From NCBI GenBank assembly GCA_001466705.2, contig LATX02000229.1, positions 62,001 to 126,000 on the forward strand: a stretch of 64,000 nt of DNA, written 5' to 3'. Numbering within the stretch: position 1 is the stretch's first letter; every line of letters begins with the position of its first letter. This stretch comes from Moniliophthora roreri (lineage: Eukaryota > Basidiomycota > Agaricomycetes > Agaricales > Marasmiaceae). This document shows, piece by piece, positions 45,461-56,321 of this stretch. Both the position numbers and the translations under genes were made by a program. The notes under the pieces are model-generated. The model had not been told where the DNA came from. It did not search any database and saw nothing but the letters and a program-made list of their open reading frames with translations.

Positions 45461-47030
45461 AATCAATGCTTCCCTCCCAGTCTTGTGCGGCCAGGTTGTC
45501 CTTCTTCTTGACACGAGGCGATTACGCGTCAATTATCTTGTAAGTTGTTGAGATAGGACGTAAAATCAATGCGACTTCCTTCAGCCTTGAAATCGGAAAG
45601 ATGTAATAGTCAGATTATGTCGTAGAAGATGGTTGTTCTGGAGGAACCGTGAGTCGCGACAGCAATGTGTTTTTGGAAGCAGTTCTCACGAGAGCGACGC
45701 CTCTACCTCTGCCAAATACTACTATCACTCCCAGCTGTGGTACCATCGGGAAGACATCCTCTCTTGAGACCTCAAGCTCTGGAGCTCTAAAGGTCACAGA
45801 TGTCACAAATTCAGACCTGGACTTTCAGCATCTTCAATTACATTAGGGAACATTGAAGTTGTGACTTCCAGCTGATTCGGTCTGAGCCCTGGCCCCAAAG
45901 TTTTTTCATATCGTTTGGTCTCCATCTGGTTCTCATGCACTCGACGGATCCCTTCTCTTGACCTCGAATACCTGGTGTGTTGATGTGGCCGGGAGCACGA
46001 CAATGGTCAACTGGAGCTTGTGGTGGAAGACTGTAACGAGTTATTGGAGCTCTTGTCCTCAGCAGGAGGAAGCAGAACCCTTGATCAGCTCCCTTAGCCC
46101 AACCAAACTATAATCCGGCACTTGACGGACATATCAACTGGATACAAGCCATGTCTGTGGCCTGGAACGTGCCAGCGACGTTTGTATTAAATTGTAATGG
46201 AGGATGGTGCTTAACTGTCTAAACACACTTCAACTTCAAGCAATTCTTCAGCAATACATCAATGATTCCCAGCACGGGCATGCTTCATTCTCAGTCCTGA
46301 CTTCGTTCTATTCATTGGTGCGCTACCACACGGTCTTCTTATCCCGTATACTAACAGGCAATTGTGCTCTCGGCACTGTAGAACCTCCCCAGCGCTCGGA
46401 TTTGCCGTGACTTTGAGTGAACTATGTATTCCCAGACTACCGTGAATACCGGTGCCTCATGCAGGTGTTCACAAGTGGTCTACAGATCGCCATTTCATCG
46501 ATATGTCCATGGAGGTGACGGAGATTTCGTTCCGTGTCTGTCTTCACTCTCTTTACGGCTTTAGCATCCTAAGTGAGCATGAATTCATCATTCCGACCAA
46601 GATAATGTTCAGCTTAACGCAGACCCTCGCCAGATTACTCGAGCAGATGTACGGGTTCTTGTCGTAACTTACTCGTCGAAACACTACTTCCGTAAACGTC
46701 ATAGCCTATCTCCGTGGCTTGCTCGTCGCTTTGTGAAATTTTATTGGTGGTACTTGGAAGTGCGCCGCCAATGGTGAGTCGCCTGCCTGAAATTCTGTGC
46801 CATCTCTTGAATTCCAGTCCCTACATCAGAAGGTTGGTGCAAGGACCTACAGAAGCACCCCGGCAGCCAACCCGGGCTCGGTTAGTTTTTATCGGATTTA
46901 TCTCGACCCCGACCGACCGCCCAAAAACAGCCCTTACCATTCCATGCAACGTGTTTCTCAAAGCGGCGAAATGTACCGCACTCCGGACATATAAAGGTGT
47001 CTGTTATGCTCGACAACCGACGTCCTCAAG
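45461..47030. other. Intergenic between ATG11 and expansin-like gene; possible small ORF
   Basis: No convincing gene in 1.6 kb. On the minus strand, two overlapping short frames (about 46003-45803 and 45806-45615) read smoothly, for example VPQLGVIVVFGRGRGVALVR, and might be a small gene with a missed intron. No family is recognised and no splice pair of normal length joins them. Confidence 0.4.
46987..46996 (+). promoter_or_regulatory. TATA-like box of the expansin-like gene
   Basis: ACATATAAAG lies about 35-45 bp upstream of the start codon at 47031. Position and sequence suit a TATA element of a highly expressed small secreted protein gene; function not shown. Confidence 0.4.
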
Positions 47031-47492
47031 ATGCGCCTCGCCAACGTAGACGCCAGTATTATTCTTGCAACGCTTAGCATCTTGGTGCCTCCTGCACTCT
47101 GTGTGTTTGGCGACGGTAAGCCCTGTCTTCTTTCCCTTCAAAGCCGTGATTGACAGTCTACACTTAGCAACTTATTACAGGCCAGGCGGCGAGAGAGGCG
47201 CTTGCGGTGCCCCGAATGCCGATTCAGATATCGTGGTTGCCTTGCCAGTAGAACATTACAATAACGGCGAGAATTGCTGGAAACATATCTGCGTGTGGTG
47301 TAAGTGATATCCTTCTATATTATCATCCTCGCACCTATTCCTTCTCTAGACGATGGCAATTATGTCGATGCCGCGATCGTCGATTCGTGTCCAACATGCG
47401 GACCGAACGATATTGACCTCTCTGAAGGGGCGTTCCGACACCTCGCTGACCTTGAAACTGGTCGCATGAGAGTCAGTTGGGAAATTCTCTAG
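47031..47492 (+). CDS. Small secreted expansin/barwin-like (double-psi beta-barrel) protein
   Basis: About 115 residues in three exons. A signal peptide is seen at the start (MRLANVDASIILATLSILVP, cleavage probably after ALC or nearby). The mature part is one RlpA-like DPBB domain: ATYYRPGGERGACGAPNADS, VVALPVEHYNNGENCWKHIC, then YDGNYVDAAIVDSCPTCGPN, DIDLSEGAFRHLADLETGR and VSWEIL. The six Cys and the DxCPxC and DLS motifs are typical of basidiomycete expansin-like or papain-inhibitor-like proteins that act outside the cell on walls or proteases. There is no CBM63 second domain, so it is not a full expansin. The ATG at 47031 is chosen because it gives the signal peptide. Confidence 0.9.
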
Positions 47493-47985
47493 ACATGATA
47501 ATGATAACGATGTTTTTGTTGCTCTTATTGTGCAACCGTTGTAGCCATATCACCGCTCCTTATAATGTGCGTTCTATTATCTTACAATGTGAACACCTTA
47601 TAGTGGATCATCGATGCTTCTAGTGGCTCATCAGTGTCAATGCTCGAAAGATGGCACGAATTAAGTGACGCTGCAATCATTTTCTGCCCGTTAAACCTAT
47701 TTGAGTGTGGCAAAGCATTCGAGGCTCGTGCATACTTGGCGACCTAAGAACGGCGCTTCGGTATTCAAACGAACCTGGGCAAGTTGGGTCGCGTGCCGTT
47801 GCGCACCTGACTGTCCCAAACCCAAACCAAGAGGATTTACTCTCGCGAAGTTCCACAATATTCTGTCGATCCGGTCCGGTTGTTGTGTCCCAACGGAGTG
47901 ACCGTCGGTCCGGTCCTTCCGGGACCTTTTAAGAATCCTCGTCGATGATCCCATTGTCGCTTCGTTTCTTCCCTCGACTCCCGGA
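47493..47985. other. Intergenic, upstream of aldo-keto reductase
   Basis: No gene recognised; short ORFs on both strands lack any family resemblance. Confidence 0.5.
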
Positions 47986-49461
47986 ATGTCTGTCCCAAAG
48001 ATCCAGTTAAACAATGGCATCGAGATCCCTGCGATTGGATTAGGTGCGGGCTATCTGTCTATTTTGTGCTCACTGCGCCTCATGCAATGTAGGAACGTGG
48101 CAGTCTAAGCCTGAAGAAGTTGTTACGGCTGTTTCCCAGTAGGTTAATCCCGAATCCGATGTGACAGGTGTGATTGAAGTAAATAGTGCATTAAAGGTGG
48201 GATATAGACACATCGATTGTGCCTGGTGCGTTGGCCTCCGCTTGGATCTGATCATCGGACTGACAGCTCGTCTAACAGGGCATACGGTAATGAAAAGGAT
48301 GTTGGCGAGGGTATCAGACAGTCTGGAGTGCCAAGATCTGAGATATTTGTGCGTTTTGTGCTGATAAGCGTGTGCATACCCCACTGATAACTCCGTAGAT
48401 TACCAGCAAATTGTGGGGAACGTACCATTCGCGAGTTGAAGAATGCCTCGACGAGACATTGTCCAACCTCGGTGTTGATTACCTCGACTGTAAGCCTGTT
48501 TTATCTTATGAAAATGGCATCTCAGCGAATCTTACGCGACTCGGTATTCAGTATATCTCGTACATTGGCCTGTTCCTCTCAACCCTAAGGGCAATCATCC
48601 CGTGTTTCCCCTCCTTCCCGATGGCAAACGGGATGTTGATCACAGCCGGAAGTTGGCGGATACTTGGAAACAGATGGAAGCTGTCTTGAGGAAGGGTGAA
48701 TCTGATCGTGTGCTCGAAATTGTTTACAATTACCTTACTGATCTTTGATCACAGGCAAAGTCAAGTCAATTGGTGTTTCCAACTTCTCTGCGAAGAAATT
48801 AGATGAGATACTTCCTACTGCTGAGATTATTCCCGCTGTAGATCAGGTACTTTATTGCGCTCTTAACTGTCAATTTAGTTCTCACATTCATATTCTTTTA
48901 AGTTGGAAATCCACGCCTATAATCCCCAACACGAGTTGCTGGCATACCTCAAGGGCAAGGGCATCGTCCCTCAGGCTTACTCCCCTCTTGGTTCCTCGAA
49001 CTCGCCTCTGCTGAAAGACGACGTGATTTCTGGCATCGCACAGAAACACTCTGTACAACCCGCTGATGTTCTCCTCGGATGGCTCGGTATGATAGTCGCT
49101 AAAAGCTTCATCTTCACGTTTACTGACACGAACTTCACTAAGTTGCGAAGCACATCATCGCGCTTCCTAAATCCGTCACCCCAGCGCGTATTACTTCCAA
49201 CTTACAGGGAGCCGTCACCGCCTCAACGAAGCTGACCAAAGAAGACATAGAGAGCATTGACGGTCTTGCCGCTTCGGGGAAGCAGCAAAGGTACGAAATC
49301 AGAGTTTGTCCTGCTCGTATCGAAGCTGAATGTTCTTCCTAGGTTCATCATGCCGCCCTGGCGTAAGTTCTTTCCTACTTTGGACTCCGTCCGAGGACTG
49401 ATCGTGTCTTCTTCCAGCCGTCGACCTTGGTTTTGACAACTGGCCCAACAAAGTAGTTTAG
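47986..49461 (+). CDS. Aldo-keto reductase
   Basis: NAD(P)H-dependent carbonyl reductase of about 325 residues, eight or more exons. Start MSVPKIQLNNGIEIPAIGLG. The catalytic tetrad is visible across spliced exons: Asp and Tyr in GYRHIDCAW joined to AYGNEKDVGEG, Lys in IFITSKLWGTYH, and His in YLVHWPVPLNPKG. Then KVKSIGVSNFSAKKLDEIL, LEIHAYNPQHELLAYLKGKG, VPQAYSPLGSSNSPLL and the cofactor segment ALPKSVTPARI. C-terminus PVDLGFDNWPNKVV. It belongs to the broad glycerol/xylose/uronate reductase group. The next gene 1.3 kb downstream makes D-glucuronate, so D-glucuronate reductase activity is an attractive but unproven reading. Confidence 0.9.
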
Positions 49462-50767
49462 AGCCTCGTGAAAAGTGTGTTCGTTTGAGAATCATCGTAT
49501 ATATGTGTATCTATACAAAGAAAATCAGTGGCATGGACTAAGCCTCGTCATCTAACGTTCACAAGTCGTATCATGGAGACATTCCAAGGTCGCCTCGGAA
49601 AGTCTAATCCTAAAACTTTAAGTGCAACGTTCGCAACGGTCCCTCGGGGGATTGACAACCTGACGCTGGGAGAAGGTTTCATTGAACATGAACGAGAAAA
49701 CGACGATGTACCTGGGACCTTGTTGCACGAACTTCGTGGGATGTGGTAGACTTTATCACCATATCCTGAAGCTCCATGACCAATGCAGCTCGAAGAGTGA
49801 CAGAGCCGTACATAAGCCCCTAGAGGATATGGTCGAGTCCCACGGCAACTTCGACGTTTTAGCAAACATCGGTGCCGCTGGTAAGACGTAGACTGGGAAA
49901 CGCGACTCCTCGTAGAGCACGGGATCCAGAACTTCTTGACCGGTTTCCAAGGGTGTGACAGCATGAATGATCCTCCTACGATAGGAATTTCGACGTCGTC
50001 GGACCACAATCGTCTCATAATGTGACCGATATGGCTAGGTTGCATAAGACTCTAGCCTCTAGGTGTCGGCGCAAATCCTGAAAGGGCTATGTACAATCAG
50101 AGCGCTATACGCTACTGCAACCGAGGTTCGAGAATTGAGCTTGGTGCAAATACGAAGGCAGACGGAGTGATATAAACGCGTGTTACTGATGATGATGGCA
50201 CCTGGGAGGCAGATCGGGGATAGCGGACTTCGAAAATTTTTTACTCTCTCACCTTGACCACCAGATTCGCTGGTCGCTCAGGCTCGCCAGAGAGCTGTCA
50301 GTGGCTCTATTGAAATTTGTTCAAAAACGCTCTCTATTCGCTTGCTTTGAACACTTGAAAGAAGAATTCAAGCATTCAGAAAAAAGGTGATGACACGGGT
50401 CTTGAAGGCCCCATTGACACGTGTAAGTAGGTATTCACGTTCAATTCTCCCGCTTTGCTTTCATGTTCTAACAAAAACTGTCTACCCTTGGCAGCCGAGG
50501 AAAACTGCGTGGCGCTCGTATCAATAGAGTTATTGGGAATCATGTTGGACCCCAGGTTTGATAGCTGTATCGCCCTTTCATAAGCTTCAGGGATGTCCCG
50601 AACAGTCACATCGCCTCAAACTTGATTTGGAACCCGCTCAGAGGTGCTGCATGGATATGTCATAACGACCCCGCAGCGGGTTTAAAAGAGGACAATCGAT
50701 ATGCAGAAAAAACATTCACCATCACATCGCTCTCACCCTCGTCTTCCACCCATCCTCCTCTTTGAAA
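49462..50767. other. Intergenic between aldo-keto reductase and inositol oxygenase
   Basis: 1.3 kb with no recognised gene. A 165-codon minus-strand frame (50045-49548) overlaps another of 83 codons; neither resembles a known family or has intron-exon logic. Confidence 0.45.
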
Positions 50768-52060
50768 ATGCCCGGCACCCTCATTCGAGACGGTCGTGAT
50801 CTTGACACCACGTCTGACGCGATTGACGAGGGTATGCTTCTTTCTTTACTCTCATATCTTCACGTCCACTTATCCATTTACACAGTGAACGTCCTCAAGG
50901 GCAAACTCTGGAATGCACAGTCCGAGTTCGACTCAGAGAAAGACAAGTCTCATTTTCGCGACTACGACTCTGCCTGTGACCGAGTCAAAAATTTCTATAA
51001 GGAACAACATGGTACCAATCATTCCGTTGGTCTGGGCGTATGACAGTTTACTTACACGAAAGCTATAGAGAAACAAACGGTAGCCTTCAATATCAGAGCG
51101 CGTGTTGATTTCAAGAGCAAGACACGAGCTCGTATGGGTGTTTGGGAGGCGATGGAAATGCTGAACACGCTGGTAGATGAGTCGGACCCTGATGTAAGCA
51201 TTCTAAAAGCGGAACAAGGCCACCTCAAAGCTAATTTTAAATTCCTATTTTAGACGAGTCTCTCACAAATCGAGCACCTGCTGCAGACGGCCGAAGCTAT
51301 TCGTAGAGACGGGAAGCCCGAATGGATGCAGGTATGTTCCCGTGGAAATGATCCCCACTAGGGTGTCTCTGAAGCCTAGATTCAGGTCACCGGGTTAGTT
51401 CACGATCTTGGTAAACTGCTGTTCTTGTTCGGTTCTGAAGGGCAATGGGATGTTGTTGGGGTATGTCAATCAATTGTTATGTTTCCTTTGCACGCTGCTC
51501 ATGATCGGTTAAATGTAGGATACCTTTGTCGTTGGATGCAAGTTCTCTGACAAGATAATATATCCCCATACGTTCGACTCGAACCCCGATAGTAAGGACA
51601 GCGTTTACAGTACAGAGTGTGGCATTTACTCTCCGGGTTGTTCGTGGTTCACCTTGCTCCCATTCGAATGATCTATCTGACGAGATTTCTCCCAGGCGGG
51701 TTGGACAATGTCATGCTTTCCTGGGGCCATGACGAAGTGAGTCTCGCATCTACCTCGCGCATCTCCGGTATTGATCTGATTGTCTGTACGAAGTATCTTT
51801 ACCACGTTCTGAAAGATCAGAGTAGTCTGCCGCTCGAAGCACTTGCTATGATCCGTTACCATAGCTTTTACCCCTGGCATCGCGAGGGCGCCTATAGGCA
51901 TCTCATGAACGAGAAGGATAAGGAGATATTGGCTGCGGTCCAGGCGTTCAATCCGTACGATCTCTACAGCAAGAGTGATGAACCTTGCGATCCTGCCAAG
52001 TTGCGGCCTTACTATGAAGGTTTAATCGCGAAGTTTTTCCCTCCGGTGTTGGATTGGTGA
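50768..52060 (+). CDS. myo-Inositol oxygenase
   Basis: Di-iron oxygenase that cleaves myo-inositol to D-glucuronate with O2. About 310-320 residues in about eight exons. Start [20 protein letters not shown]. Then [20 protein letters not shown] and [20 protein letters not shown], with the HD-fold ligands in [41 protein letters not shown] joined to YLYHVLKDQ, and [20 protein letters not shown]. The end is [15 protein letters not shown] and [10 protein letters not shown], the diagnostic MIOX C-terminus. All metal ligands of the family are in place and the length is normal, so it should be active in the cytosol. Confidence 0.95.
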
Positions 52061-52504
52061 TCATGATGTTTATCTTTATTCCTAATTAGATGCATACACT
52101 ACACAGCAATGTAATTCTTAGACTCGAATCATACGTTGTCATCAGTGAGCAAGTATCATTCCTCTTGCCAATTCAACATGAACGACTTCAGGCATACCGA
52201 ATGCTAATGCTGTTGTCATCTTCATATGGGTGCCTAGAGCCTGAGAGAACGCACCGAGATGGATGGTGCAAGTCTGCGCGCCACTATTTTACATACATAC
52301 CTTATGCTGGAATCAGTTTCTCGGTTCTCTTTCTGGATGTCCTACATCGTCGGGTTCTTGGGGAGAGGCTCGGACGTCATATCTCGGGATCGATAAGATG
52401 AAAAATTTTCTTTACGGCCGTGTAACTCCACGCTTTACCCGAGTTCCAACTCCTGAGCAACGTGCATCCCATCCCACTCTTTTGTAATTACCACTGCGAC
52501 CACG
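52061..52504. other. Intergenic
   Basis: No gene recognised; 3' flank of the inositol oxygenase and promoter of the HAD phosphatase gene. Confidence 0.5.
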
Positions 52505-53720
52505 ATGGTAGACGCTGCCCCGGAAAGCACTCTCCCGTATCCTCCAATTCACAAGGACAAGAAATTCGTCGTTCTTTCTGACTGGTTGGTGAGCTTTGGT
52601 GTCATCGCGGGAACCACAACTGACTCGAAGTTTATAATGCTCTAGGGATGGCACGATTACGACGTACGATTCTAATGATTGTGGGTCTTCTAGATTGACC
52701 AATATGGATATCTTTGTTGACTAGTTCATTCAACTATTGGCGGATCTCAACGAATCTTTTTCCTTGATGGGTGTTATGGCATGAAGATATGACCGATAAT
52801 CTTGGCTTTGGCAAGGACAAGAGGAGACAAGGAAATCTTGATATTCTGTCAGGGAAGGTTACTTTCCGGTGCGTCTAGTCCTTCCTTCGCCAGACGGCAG
52901 CTGAGTTGACGGCATGAACAGGGATGAGTTCCGAAGGATGCTTGCCAGTGTTGTAGAGAACGGACATAGCTTTGAAGAGTGCAAGCAGGTATTGCGCGAT
53001 AGTGCGCCGATTCTCGTACCATGGGTCGAGTCAATATGCTGAATGAACATGTGCTGCAGACATCAAACTCGATTCCGGTTTCAAGGAATTCTATGCGTGG
53101 TGCAAAGCGAACGATATACCCGTTATCATTGTCTCCAGGTGGGCATCGCTGAAGGAGTTCCTCATCGCCGTCACTTACATGGTTACAGTGGAATGACTCC
53201 GACAATTCGTGCAGTTCTCTCCAATCTTGTCGGTGAAAAAGATGCCAAAGAGATTGAGATCATATCAAACGACGTTGAGCTACACGAGGACGGAACCTGG
53301 TCCATCAAGTTCAGACATCCCAGCAGGTATGCATCACAATATTGCATGTTCTGGAGACTGTGCTCATAGACATCTCAGTGGTTATGGACACGACAAATCC
53401 CAAGCTATCCTCCCTTACCGTCAGTTGGAGAACCCACCGACTCTCTTCTTTTTCGGTGATGGTGTCTCGGGTAAGCCTTTGCATGCCCCATGAAAGAGTG
53501 AATCTGATCTTTATGCGTAGATATGTCTGCTGCGAAGCACGCTGATGTTCTATTCGTCAAGGAGAAGGATTATGGAGAGAACGACTTGTCGGTATATTGC
53601 ACTAATAACGGCATCAAGCATGTCCTGTTCTCCAACTTTTCTCAAGCTCTCCCCGTCGTGCAATCCATTGTTAAAGGAGAAAAAACGGTGAACGAAGTGC
53701 TGGAGACTGGTCGTGCTTGA
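52505..53720 (+). CDS. HAD-superfamily phosphatase (phosphoserine-phosphatase-like, YNL010W type)
   Basis: About 265 residues in about seven exons. Start MVDAAPESTLPYPPIHKDKK. HAD motif I is split by an intron: VVLSDW joined to DGTITTYDSND, giving DxDGT. Then MTDNLGFGKDKRRQG, FRDEFRRMLASVVENG, and motif II in VIIVSSGMTPTIRAVL. NDVELHEDGTWSIKFRHPS comes next. Motif III/IV is LFFFGDGVS joined to DMSAAKHADVLFVK. The whole resembles fungal PSPase-like or MtnX-like phosphatases, including yeast YNL010W. Mg2+-dependent phosphomonoesterase activity is expected; the substrate is not known. Cytosolic, with no signal peptide. Confidence 0.88.
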
Positions 53721-54923
53721 ACTAGAAACAATACTCTCACGAATTAGACCTGTCCTGTAGACTTAGATACGGAGTATAGACCATAGTATACCGCTGTGAA
53801 TGCGCTTCAAGTAAGAGTTGCACCGTCATAACGTGCCGCGACCATCTCTTTCTTCTACTTACCACGACAAGCACAACTGACTAAAGACCTCAAGGGACGC
53901 GCTCAAGCCGTCAAAATATTTATACTCGATATTATGCAGGCTCAGTAACTTGATGAGCTGTTGGCGGAGGGGAGAGCGGAGGATCTGTGTGGTAATGTCC
54001 GTCATCAGGGTGAGACTGCAGCCTGCTACGCTAAAAGGTGCGTTTGCTACTTCATGTTGGTTCTCTCTCTAACTCACACAGTATTTATGTTACACATAGG
54101 GTCTGAACGCAGTCTTGCTTCGATGTAACACCCCTTGTATCTATGATGAACTCTTCACATAGTGGCACCCATAGATGCTCACCCTTCTCCTTATCTTGGT
54201 CTTGTTTCTGGTGACCGTATGTCGACCCTCTATCAAGTGTATAAAGAGTATCAAGACAAGCGCGAAGGCTACGGGATAGGAACGAGGTCACAGCAAGGCC
54301 ATTTAGCGATGCCCGTTCATAACTAAGGCGAACGCTCACACAATCTTGGTCCTCGTCTACCCGCGTCGAAGCCGAGATCCTCTGCCCATTAAGCTCAGAA
54401 TGGTGCTTTTGCTCAGCCTCAGCTCAGGAAAAGGCACTATTTAGTGTTCTGGGGAGGCGGATCAGATTTTGTATTTCGCAGGCCAAAATCAACGTCTCAA
54501 ACCGGCTCTACCAGTATTTTTCTAGTTCGCTTGGAGTCCCTACATCTCAAGTGCTTCCCTGATAAAACGGTTACTTGCTTCCTACCTTGGGAGGACATCT
54601 CAAATCGAGGTTTCAAGTATATCTATGGATCGCGCTATGTTTATTTTCTCGAACCACTGCAATGCATCCCAGTTGATCCACCTCCCAAAGCTTACGCAGA
54701 CGCTCGGCAGGTGCCCGCAAATCATCAACTCGTCTTAGATGCCAAGAGCTTCGCTACGACAAGTTTGAAGTGAGTTGCCCCCTTTAAAATTTGCTTGCTA
54801 ACACTATTACTAACAAAGTTGCTCTCTTGATCGGATATTGTGGGCCTGAGACCCACTTCTTTCCAGTACAAATATCACACCCCGTAAGGCTCCAATTCAC
54901 AAACTTGCATTCCCTCAAAAGCC
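53721..54923. other. Intergenic, 1.2 kb
   Basis: No gene recognised. A 109-codon plus-strand frame at 54444-54773 has no family resemblance, and its ends do not match gene structure. Confidence 0.45.
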
Positions 54924-56114
54924 ATGTCAAAAACCACTGTAGCCATCGCCGGCGCTAGCGATCTAGCAAAATATCTCGTCGAAGAGCTTCAAGCCGCACA
55001 TACAGATTTTGACATTATCCTCCTCTCACGAGGGGTGCGTTCTCATTACACTATACAATCGTTCAACCTACTCACTCATATTCTTACACAGAAACGCGAT
55101 TGGTTTGACGTTCAGCCGAATGTAACGACCCACATCACAGACTACACCTACTCCTCTATTTTGAATGTCCTCAACGCGACTTCCCCAACGATCCTCTTCT
55201 CCTTCCTCCACTCCAATGACCCGGCATTCTACAACACCTCTCATAGCGCTATGCTCCGCGCGTGTAAAGCCTCTACCACCTGCAAACGCTTCATTCCATC
55301 CGAATACGGCGGGAACCTCCTTACGCATCCACTGCTACCGAGATTTTACGCTCCCACTCACGTCGAATTTCGTAAAGAGCTCTCCAGGGATTCGGAGGGA
55401 GTAGAGTGGACACTAGTCAATATTGGGTGGTTCATGGATTACTTTGCTCCCATCGAGAAAAGCTACATGAAGCCTCTCCACCCGGTCTGGCCGGTAGATC
55501 TAGAGAACTGGGAAGCAGTCATTCTGGGAACGGGTGATGAACCGATTGCTTGGACGAGTGCGCGAGATGTAGCGAAAGCGCTGGTTCGTTTGATTCACGT
55601 CGAGGCCGGAGGATGGGTGAGTACATCAACGTGTTGTGGATGCGTACGCGTGAGTTTAATGTTTTACGGACTCGCAGGATAAGGAAACGTACCTATGCGG
55701 TGAATTGGGTACTTGGAATAAGGCGATACGGCAAGCTGAGGAGTTCTATGGTATGTCTTTAAGTGATTCTCCTTCGATAGTAACTGACATGTTCTTCCTC
55801 ATTCAGGTCCACGATGGAACAAGGGACAGATGAAGGTATATCCACGCCCATTACACCCAAACGTATTGCTGACCCATGTCGCCTAGAAATGCAGCCTACC
55901 CACCGCTGACATCGAAAAAGCGTTAGAAGAACACGCGCATGACGAGGATCCAACAGCACTATGGAAAGCGTATATGGACGAATGGAACGTTACCGGTGCC
56001 AGTGCTGTTCCACGGGATATTGCATTAAAGCAGAGAGAAAAGTTCTTCCGAGGTGCCAAGTTTAGGTCTATATGGGAGTTAATGGAAGATGCACTTGTCA
56101 CTGATAAGGTGTAG
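54924..56114 (+). CDS. NmrA-like / isoflavone-reductase-like NAD(P)-binding protein
   Basis: About 320 residues in five exons. Start MSKTTVAIAGASDLAKYLVE, a Rossmann beta-alpha-beta in which the usual GATGxxG is AGASDLA. A 53-nt intron leads to RDWFDVQPNVTTHITDYTY, then TILFSFLHSNDPAFYNTSHS, RFIPSEYGGNLLTHPLLPRF, WTLVNIGWFMDYFAPIEKSY and WTSARDVAKALVRLIHVEAG. The C-terminal exons give DKETYLCGELGTWNKAIRQA and SIWELMEDALVTDKV. The FIPSEYG and DVAKAL segments mark the NmrA/PCBER atypical SDR group. Members act as reductases or as redox sensors; which applies here is not known. Confidence 0.88.
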
Positions 56115-56321
56115 ATTTTGAAAATGAAATTCCTTTAGACACTTTGAATCTTGTCTCTTGAGCAGACTTATAAGATAGTACGAGCCAGTGTATCCTTCCC
56201 GAATGCGGCATGATAGATTCACATCATGCCGTCTGTCCGTGCAGGAAAGGGGTTAACCACGGTCTCACGATTACATCGACGGACGGACGGACCATGACAT
56301 TCAAACCCTGTTCCATTCCGA

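Noticed and set aside
49548..50045. 165-codon minus-strand ORF
   Set aside because: No family, no splice logic, and competing frames of similar quality; left as intergenic.
54444..54773. 109-codon plus-strand ORF upstream of the NmrA-like gene
   Set aside because: No recognisable domain, and not joined to other coding segments.
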